Shown here: one piece after another, positions 6,823 through 11,244 of the stretch
How the letters are laid out: every line of letters begins with the position of its first letter
Numbering within the stretch: the first letter of the stretch is position 1
From: Pseudomonadota bacterium
GTDB lineage: Bacteria > Pseudomonadota > Gammaproteobacteria > Burkholderiales > Burkholderiaceae_F
Length of the DNA stretch: 11,244 bases
Direction: 5' to 3'
Assembly: GCA_023443095.1 (NCBI GenBank)
Contig: JAEZVV010000118.1
Coordinates: forward strand, 1-11,244
The notes under the pieces: model-generated
Told to the model about the DNA's origin: nothing
What the model saw: only the letters and a program-made list of their open reading frames with translations
Databases searched by the model: none
Made by a program: the position numbers and the translations under genes

Positions 6823-8309
6823 GGCAGACCGCTCTCGAGCGCGAGTTCGCGCACCGCATCGGCGAAAACCTCAGCGCGGTGGGCGTAGTTGCGGAACATG
6901 TCGAGGCTGGCACAGGCTGGCGACAGGAGCACGACGTCGCGCGGCTGGGCAAGCTGCGCCGCGCGCTGCACGGCAGCCTCGAGCGTGGCCGCGCGTTCAA
7001 CCGGAAACAGGCAGCCGTCGAGCGCGGCGGCGATCGCATCGGCGTCCTTGCCGATCAGGATGGCGGCCCGGGCGTGGCGGCTCATCGCCGCGGCGAGCGG
7101 CCTGAAGTCCTGCCCCTTGCCTTCGCCGCCGAGAATGACCACCAGCGGGCGGCCTTCACCGCCCAGGCCGTCGAGCGCGGCGACGGTGGCGCCGACATTG
7201 GTGCCTTTGGAATCGTCGACATAATCGACGCCGTTGACCTGGGCCACGAACTGGACCCGGTGCGCTTCGCCGCGGTAGTCGGCCAGCGCATTGAGGACCG
7301 GCGCCAGCGGGCAGCCGATCGCCCGCACCAGGGCGATCGCCGCCAGCGCGTTCATGGCGTTGTGGCGGCCGCGGATACGCAGCGCGTCGACGGGCATGAA
7401 GCGGTGCACGAAGATCTCGCCCGGCAGCCCGGGCAGATCGGCCGCCGCCTTGCGTTTCTTGGCGGGCGGCGCCAGGTCTTCGGCCCAGGCCAGCCAGTTG
7501 ATCCCACCTTCGACCGACACCCCGTATTGATCGGCCAGGCGCGGCTCGGCAAAACCGAAACAAATCGTCGCGCCGTCCTTGCGCGCCATCGCGACCACGC
7601 GCGGGTCGTCGCGGTTGATCACCGGCACCGTGCCCGGCGCAAAAATCCTGGCCTTGGCAGCGGCGTAGGCCTCAAAAGAGCCGTGCCAGTCGAGGTGGTC
7701 GTCGCTGAGGTTGAGCACGGTGGCCACGCTGCACTCGAGCGAGGTGGTCGTCTCGAGCTGGAAGCTCGAGAGCTCGAGCACCCAGACCGCGGGCAGGCTG
7801 TTCTCCCGCAGGTGGCGGCGCAGCTCCTCGAGCGCGCTGGGGCCGATGTTGCCCGCCAACGCAACGCTGAACCCGGATTCGGCGACCATCCGCCCCGCCA
7901 TCACGGTGGTGGTGGTCTTGCCGTTGGTGCCGGTGATGCCTATCACCTTCGGCGAGTAGCCGCGGAAGTTCTGCAGACGCTTGAGTTCGCGGGCAAAAAG
8001 CTCGATCTCGCCCACCACGTCGATGCCGGCTTCGCGCGCCGCGGCCACCAGCGGCGCCGCCGCCGAATGCGTGGGCGAGAGGCCGGGCGAAATCGCGACC
8101 AGGCTCACGCCCTCGAGCAGACTCACGGGCAGTTCGCCGCCGTGAAACTCGAGCGTCGGCACCTCGGCCTGCAGAGTGACCAGTTCCGGTGGCGCCTGCC
8201 GCGTGTCGGCGGCGCGCAAGGCCCAGCCGGTATGCGCCAGGAAACGCGCACAGGCCAGCCCCGAGGCGCCGAGGCCGAGTACGAGGGCGGTCTTGAGGGT
8301 CGTGTCCAT
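6816..8309 (-). CDS. murD: UDP-N-acetylmuramoyl-L-alanine--D-glutamate ligase
   Basis: MurD adds D-glutamate to UDP-MurNAc-L-Ala in the cytoplasm. The 497-residue product is longer than E. coli MurD (about 438), partly through a Lys/Ala/Pro-rich insert (about 278-300, APPAKKRKAAADLPG). Motifs: LGLGASG (11-17), P-loop GTNGKTTTT (127-135), ELSSFQLE (179-186), LSDDHLDWH (201-209), DDSKGTN (365-371) and LLSPACASLDMFRN (461-474). All catalytic motifs are intact. The ATG at 8309 overlaps the mraY stop by one base (TGATG). The frame stays open upstream to 8459 but there runs over mraY and lacks MurD similarity. The nearby Shine-Dalgarno is weak, so coupling to mraY is likely. Confidence 0.97.
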   Translation of the reverse strand: MDTTLKTALVLGLGASGLACARFLAHTGWALRAADTRQAPPELVTLQAEVPTLEFHGGELPVSLLEGVSLVAISPGLSPTHSAAAPLVAAAREAGIDVVGEIELFARELKRLQNFRGYSPKVIGITGTNGKTTTTVMAGRMVAESGFSVALAGNIGPSALEELRRHLRENSLPAVWVLELSSFQLETTTSLECSVATVLNLSDDHLDWHGSFEAYAAAKARIFAPGTVPVINRDDPRVVAMARKDGATICFGFAEPRLADQYGVSVEGGINWLAWAEDLAPPAKKRKAAADLPGLPGEIFVHRFMPVDALRIRGRHNAMNALAAIALVRAIGCPLAPVLNALADYRGEAHRVQFVAQVNGVDYVDDSKGTNVGATVAALDGLGGEGRPLVVILGGEGKGQDFRPLAAAMSRHARAAILIGKDADAIAAALDGCLFPVERAATLEAAVQRAAQLAQPRDVVLLSPACASLDMFRNYAHRAEVFADAVRELALESGLPC

Positions 8310-9463
8310 CAGCGCAGCTTCAGGGTCGAGAGGCCGATCAGGACCAGGACGATGGTGATGATCCAGAAACGGACCACGACCTGGGTTTCCTTCCAGCCCT
8401 TGAGTTCGTAGTGATGGTGCAGCGGCGCCATCAGGAAGATGCGTTTCCCTCCGGTCCATTTGAAATAAGCGACCTGGAGCATCACCGAGAGGGTCTCCAT
8501 CACGAACACGCCGCCCATGATGAAAAGCACGATCTCCTGGCGCGTGATCACGGCGATGGTGCCAAGCGCACCGCCCAGGGCCAGAGCGCCGACGTCACCC
8601 ATGAAGACCTGCGCCGGGTAGGCGTTGAACCACAGGAAGGCAAGCCCGGCGCCGGCGATGGCGGCGCAGATGATCACCACCTCGCCCGCGCCCGGGATGT
8701 AAGGGAAGAGCAGGTAGCGCGCAAAGTCGGCTCGGCCGACGACGTAGGCGAACACGCCGAGCGCGGCACCGATCATCGCCGCCGGCAGGATCGCCAGGCC
8801 GTCGAGACCGTCGGTGAGGTTGACCGCGTTGCTCGTGCCCACGATCACGAGGTAGGTGAGGATGATGAAACCCCAGATCCCGAGCGGATAGGCCACCCCC
8901 TTGAAGAAGGGCACGATCAGGTCGGAGCGGGTCGGCAGCGGCATGGTGAAGCCGCTCTGGATCCAGTCGAGCACCAGCGGAAACAGGGTTTCGGTCGATG
9001 GCGCAGCGATGGCGAAAGCGAGGTAGACGGCAGCGCCGAGGCCGATCAGCGATTGCCAGAAATATTTCTCCTTCGCGCTCATGCCCTTGGGATTGCGGTA
9101 GACCACCTTGCGGTAGTCGTCGACCCAGCCGATCCAGCCGAAACCCAGGGTGACGATCAGCACCACCCAGACGAAGCGGTTCGAAAGGTCCATCCACAGC
9201 AGGGTCGACAGGCCGATCGCAATCAGGATCAGCGCCCCGCCCATGGTCGGCGTTCCGCTTTTCTTCAGATGCGTCTGCGGTCCGTCGGTGCGCACCGCCT
9301 GGCCGATCTTGAGTTCGGTCAGCTTGCGGATCACCCACGGCCCGGCGGCCATGCCGATGAAAAGCGCCGTGATCGCCGCCAGCAGTGCGCGCAGCGTCAG
9401 GTAGTTGAAGACATTGAAGGCGCGGATGTCCTGCGCCAGCCATTGAAACAGTTCCAGCAGCAT
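8309..9463 (-). CDS. mraY: Phospho-N-acetylmuramoyl-pentapeptide transferase MraY
   Basis: MraY is the polytopic membrane enzyme that transfers phospho-MurNAc-pentapeptide to undecaprenyl phosphate, making lipid I. The 384-residue product has about ten hydrophobic segments and the family signatures GTPTMGG (70-76), WVDDYRKV (113-120, the Mg-binding Asp pair), NAVNLTDGLDGLA (212-224), FNAYPAQVFMGDVGALA (279-295) and PLHHHYELKGWKE (347-359). Length and motifs are typical for betaproteobacteria. The ATG at 9463 directly abuts the murF stop (TAGATG) and has GGGGAGG about 8 bases upstream. Confidence 0.98.
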   Translation of the reverse strand: MLLELFQWLAQDIRAFNVFNYLTLRALLAAITALFIGMAAGPWVIRKLTELKIGQAVRTDGPQTHLKKSGTPTMGGALILIAIGLSTLLWMDLSNRFVWVVLIVTLGFGWIGWVDDYRKVVYRNPKGMSAKEKYFWQSLIGLGAAVYLAFAIAAPSTETLFPLVLDWIQSGFTMPLPTRSDLIVPFFKGVAYPLGIWGFIILTYLVIVGTSNAVNLTDGLDGLAILPAAMIGAALGVFAYVVGRADFARYLLFPYIPGAGEVVIICAAIAGAGLAFLWFNAYPAQVFMGDVGALALGGALGTIAVITRQEIVLFIMGGVFVMETLSVMLQVAYFKWTGGKRIFLMAPLHHHYELKGWKETQVVVRFWIITIVLVLIGLSTLKLR

Positions 9464-10837
9464 CTAGTGCGCCTCCCCGGGCGCGGCGGCAGTCAGAGCG
9501 GCGACCACCTTGTCCATCTTCATGTAGTTCGAACCCTTGACCAGGACCGTGGCCGGACTCGTCGCGGCGGTCGCGGCCGCAGCGATCAGCGCCGCGTGGT
9601 CAGGGAAGTGACGCCCCGCGGCACCGAAAGCGGCCACAGCTTCGAGCATCTGCGGCCCGGTCGCGAGCAGGGTTTCGATGCCGCGCGTGCGCGCGTAATC
9701 GCCGATCTCGCGATGGAACTCGGGGCCTTTTTCGCCCACCTCGCCCATGTCGCCCAGCACCAGGACCCGCGGCGCGGCAAAACCTGCCAGCAGATCGATC
9801 GCGGCACGCATCGAGTCCGGATTGGCGTTGTAAGTGTCGTCGATCAGCCGTGCGCCGTTGGCCAGACGGTGATGGACCCCGCGCCGCGCCACCGGCCGGA
9901 AAGCCTGCAGACCGGCTTTGATCGCCTTGGGCGCGATTCCGGCCGCAAGAGCGGCGGCGGCGGCGGCCAACGCGTTGTGCACATTGTGGATCCCGGCCAC
10001 GGCCAGCCGCAGCTCGATCAGCCCGGCGGGCGAAGCGATCGACAGGCTGCTGCCGTCGGCATCGAGCTCGGCGGTGGCAGTCAGCATGGCTTCGGCGTCG
10101 CGCGCGAAATCGACCACGCGGCGGGTGCCGGCCTGCTGGCGCCAGACGCCAGCGCAGGCATCGTCGGCCGGAAACACCGCTACCCCGTCGGGCGGCAGGT
10201 GGGCGATGACCTGGCCGTTTTCGACCGCGGTCGCTTCCACGCTCGCCATGAACTCCTGGTGTTCGCGCTGGGCATTGTTGATCACCGCCACCGTCGGTTG
10301 CGCCAGCTCGGACAGGTAGGCGATCTCGCCCGGATGATTCATGCCGAGTTCGACCACGGCCGCGCGGTGCTCGGGGCGCAGGCGCCAGAGCATCAGCGGC
10401 AGGCCGATCTCGTTGTTGAGATTGCCCTGGGTCGCCAGGCGTTTGTCCTCGCCCAGCGCCGCAGCGAGGATGCTCGCAATCATCTGCGTGACCGTGGTCT
10501 TGCCGTTGCTGCCGGTCACCGCAATCACGGGAATGGCAAAACGCGAGCGCCAGGCCGCCGCCCCCACGCCGAGCGCACGGCGCGTATCCGGGACCACGAT
10601 TTGCGCAATGTCCAAACCTTCGATCGCGCGTTCGACCACCGCCGCTACCGCGCCTTTTTCGGCAGCCTGAGCCACGAAATCGTGGGCGTCGAAGCGTTCG
10701 CCCTTGAGCGCCACGAAAAGATCGCCCGCGGCCACGCTGCGGGTATCGGTCGAGACCGCGTCGAATCCTAGACCCAGGTCGCCGAGCACCTCGGCCTCGC
10801 CCAGCGCCCGCGCCAGTTCACCTACTGTCATCAGCAT
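9464..10837 (-). CDS. murF: UDP-MurNAc-tripeptide--D-Ala-D-Ala ligase
   Basis: MurF attaches the D-Ala-D-Ala dipeptide made by Ddl to UDP-MurNAc-tripeptide, completing the cytoplasmic pentapeptide precursor. The 457-residue product has STDTRS (29-34), P-loop GSNGKTT (109-115), NLNNEIGLP (139-147), ELGMNHPGEI (163-172), NNAQREHQEF (187-196), GIHNVHNALAA, DDTYNANPDSM, GDMGEVG and KGSNYMKMD near the C-terminus. All regions expected of MurF are present. Two ATGs compete: 10837 (7-base overlap with murE) and 10831 (TGATG overlap). An AGGAGG lies 7 bases before the first and 13 before the second, which favours 10837. Confidence 0.97.
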   Translation of the reverse strand: MLMTVGELARALGEAEVLGDLGLGFDAVSTDTRSVAAGDLFVALKGERFDAHDFVAQAAEKGAVAAVVERAIEGLDIAQIVVPDTRRALGVGAAAWRSRFAIPVIAVTGSNGKTTVTQMIASILAAALGEDKRLATQGNLNNEIGLPLMLWRLRPEHRAAVVELGMNHPGEIAYLSELAQPTVAVINNAQREHQEFMASVEATAVENGQVIAHLPPDGVAVFPADDACAGVWRQQAGTRRVVDFARDAEAMLTATAELDADGSSLSIASPAGLIELRLAVAGIHNVHNALAAAAAALAAGIAPKAIKAGLQAFRPVARRGVHHRLANGARLIDDTYNANPDSMRAAIDLLAGFAAPRVLVLGDMGEVGEKGPEFHREIGDYARTRGIETLLATGPQMLEAVAAFGAAGRHFPDHAALIAAAATAATSPATVLVKGSNYMKMDKVVAALTAAAPGEAH

Positions 10838-11244
10838 GCCTGCCCCTCCTGCTGCGATCGGGCCGTTTGTGCCGCTTGCGCCTGCTCCACGTCGGAGAAA
10901 TGCAGCTTGCGACCGGCAATGTCCTGATAGTCCTCATGCCCCTTGCCCGCGATCAGAACGACGTCGCTCGCCTCGGCCTCGCGGATGGCCGTCGCGATCG
11001 CCATCGCTCGATCCGCGATGCAGCGCGCCCCCGGCGCCCCCTCGGCGACCTGGGCAACGATCGTCGGCGGGTCTTCGGTGCGCGGGTTGTCGCTGGTGAT
11101 CACCACCACGTCGGCGCCCTGGGCCGCGGCCGCTCCCATCGGCGCCCGTTTACCGGGGGCGCGGGCGCCGCCGGCGCCCAGCACGACCCACAGCTTGCCG
11201 CCGCGCGCCGCTGCCAGCGGGCGCAGCGCGGCGCAAGCCTGGGC
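10831..11244 (-). CDS. murE: MurE, UDP-MurNAc-L-Ala-D-Glu--meso-DAP ligase (C-terminal part)
   Basis: Only the last 137 residues are in the window; the frame runs open off the right edge. MurE adds the third stem residue. The segment is the C-terminal domain of a Mur ligase: LRPLAAARGGKLWVV, then the substrate-specifying DNPRTEDP, and IAGKGHEDYQ. DNPR and GKGHEDYQ are the signature for meso-diaminopimelate rather than lysine. One motif is odd: the usual GCGGDRDxGKRPxM reads GAGGARAPGKRAPM, with both aspartates and the cysteine replaced by alanine. The apparent GTG start at 11184 is internal, since conserved MurE sequence continues upstream of it. The stop overlaps the murF start region. Confidence 0.95.
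   Translation of the reverse strand, partial: AQACAALRPLAAARGGKLWVVLGAGGARAPGKRAPMGAAAAQGADVVVITSDNPRTEDPPTIVAQVAEGAPGARCIADRAMAIATAIREAEASDVVLIAGKGHEDYQDIAGRKLHFSDVEQAQAAQTARSQQEGQAC

Noticed and set aside
5573..7039. An N-terminal extension of murG to 7039 (an 852-codon frame).
   Set aside because: It is an out-of-phase reading of ftsW and the end of murD. The ATG at 5572 has a good Shine-Dalgarno and starts just before the conserved GTGGH motif.
7751..7780. Clustered CTCGAG-like words and near-palindromes inside murD.
   Set aside because: They encode the conserved ELSSFQLE motif with Leu-Glu-Ser codons; coding constraint explains them.
4010..7930. Similar DNA in murC (near 4010-4030) and murD (near 7905-7930), with a run of GTGGTGGTGGTCTT on the plus strand.
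   Set aside because: These are the codons for the GTxGKTTTT ATP-binding loops shared by Mur ligases, so the similarity is protein homology and not a mobile repeat.
8411..10771. A 786-codon open frame on the plus strand opposite mraY and murF.
   Set aside because: It is rich in Arg, His, Asp, Gln and Gly with no recognisable domain and lies exactly antisense to two well-supported genes. Such frames are a by-product of G/C-biased third codon positions.

Overview
This window is a stretch of the division and cell wall (dcw) cluster of a Gram-negative, GC-rich bacterium, most likely a betaproteobacterium. All ten recognisable genes lie on the minus strand. Read in the direction of transcription (high to low coordinates) they are murE (3' part only), murF, mraY, murD, ftsW, murG, a 40-codon reading frame copied from the start of murC, murC, ddl, ftsQ and ftsA. 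ftsZ would be expected just beyond base 1. The taxonomic guess rests on the gene order (ddl-ftsQ-ftsA straight after murC), on sequence features of MurD, MurF and MraY, on the G/C-ending codons, and on the DNPR motif of MurE, which points to meso-diaminopimelate peptidoglycan. I would not name a family.

Functionally the window holds most of the cytoplasmic and membrane steps of peptidoglycan precursor synthesis. MurC, MurE and MurF add L-Ala, meso-DAP and D-Ala-D-Ala, and MurD adds D-Glu. Ddl makes the D-Ala-D-Ala dipeptide. MraY builds lipid I, MurG converts it to lipid II, and FtsW polymerises lipid II at the septum. FtsQ and FtsA are divisome proteins: FtsQ is the periplasmic scaffold and FtsA the membrane anchor for FtsZ.

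The layout is extremely tight. From the ftsA stop (58) to the right edge of the window, every base of the minus strand is inside a reading frame. Each junction is an overlap of 1 to 7 bases or a direct abutment, which suggests one polycistronic message with translational coupling throughout. I saw no tRNA, rRNA, mobile element, CRISPR array or convincing internal promoter or terminator.

Two places depart from the ordinary picture. Between murG and murC the first 45 bases of murC are present twice (40 of 45 identical). The outer copy opens a 40-codon frame that begins in an ATGA overlap with the murG stop and ends in an ATGA overlap with the real murC start, so it sits like a relay or leader peptide in front of murC. 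Just after ftsA, bases 7-53 form a long, nearly perfect inverted repeat immediately before a purine-rich stretch that could be the ftsZ ribosome binding site. In addition, MurG and the MurE fragment each carry substitutions in motifs that are normally well conserved.
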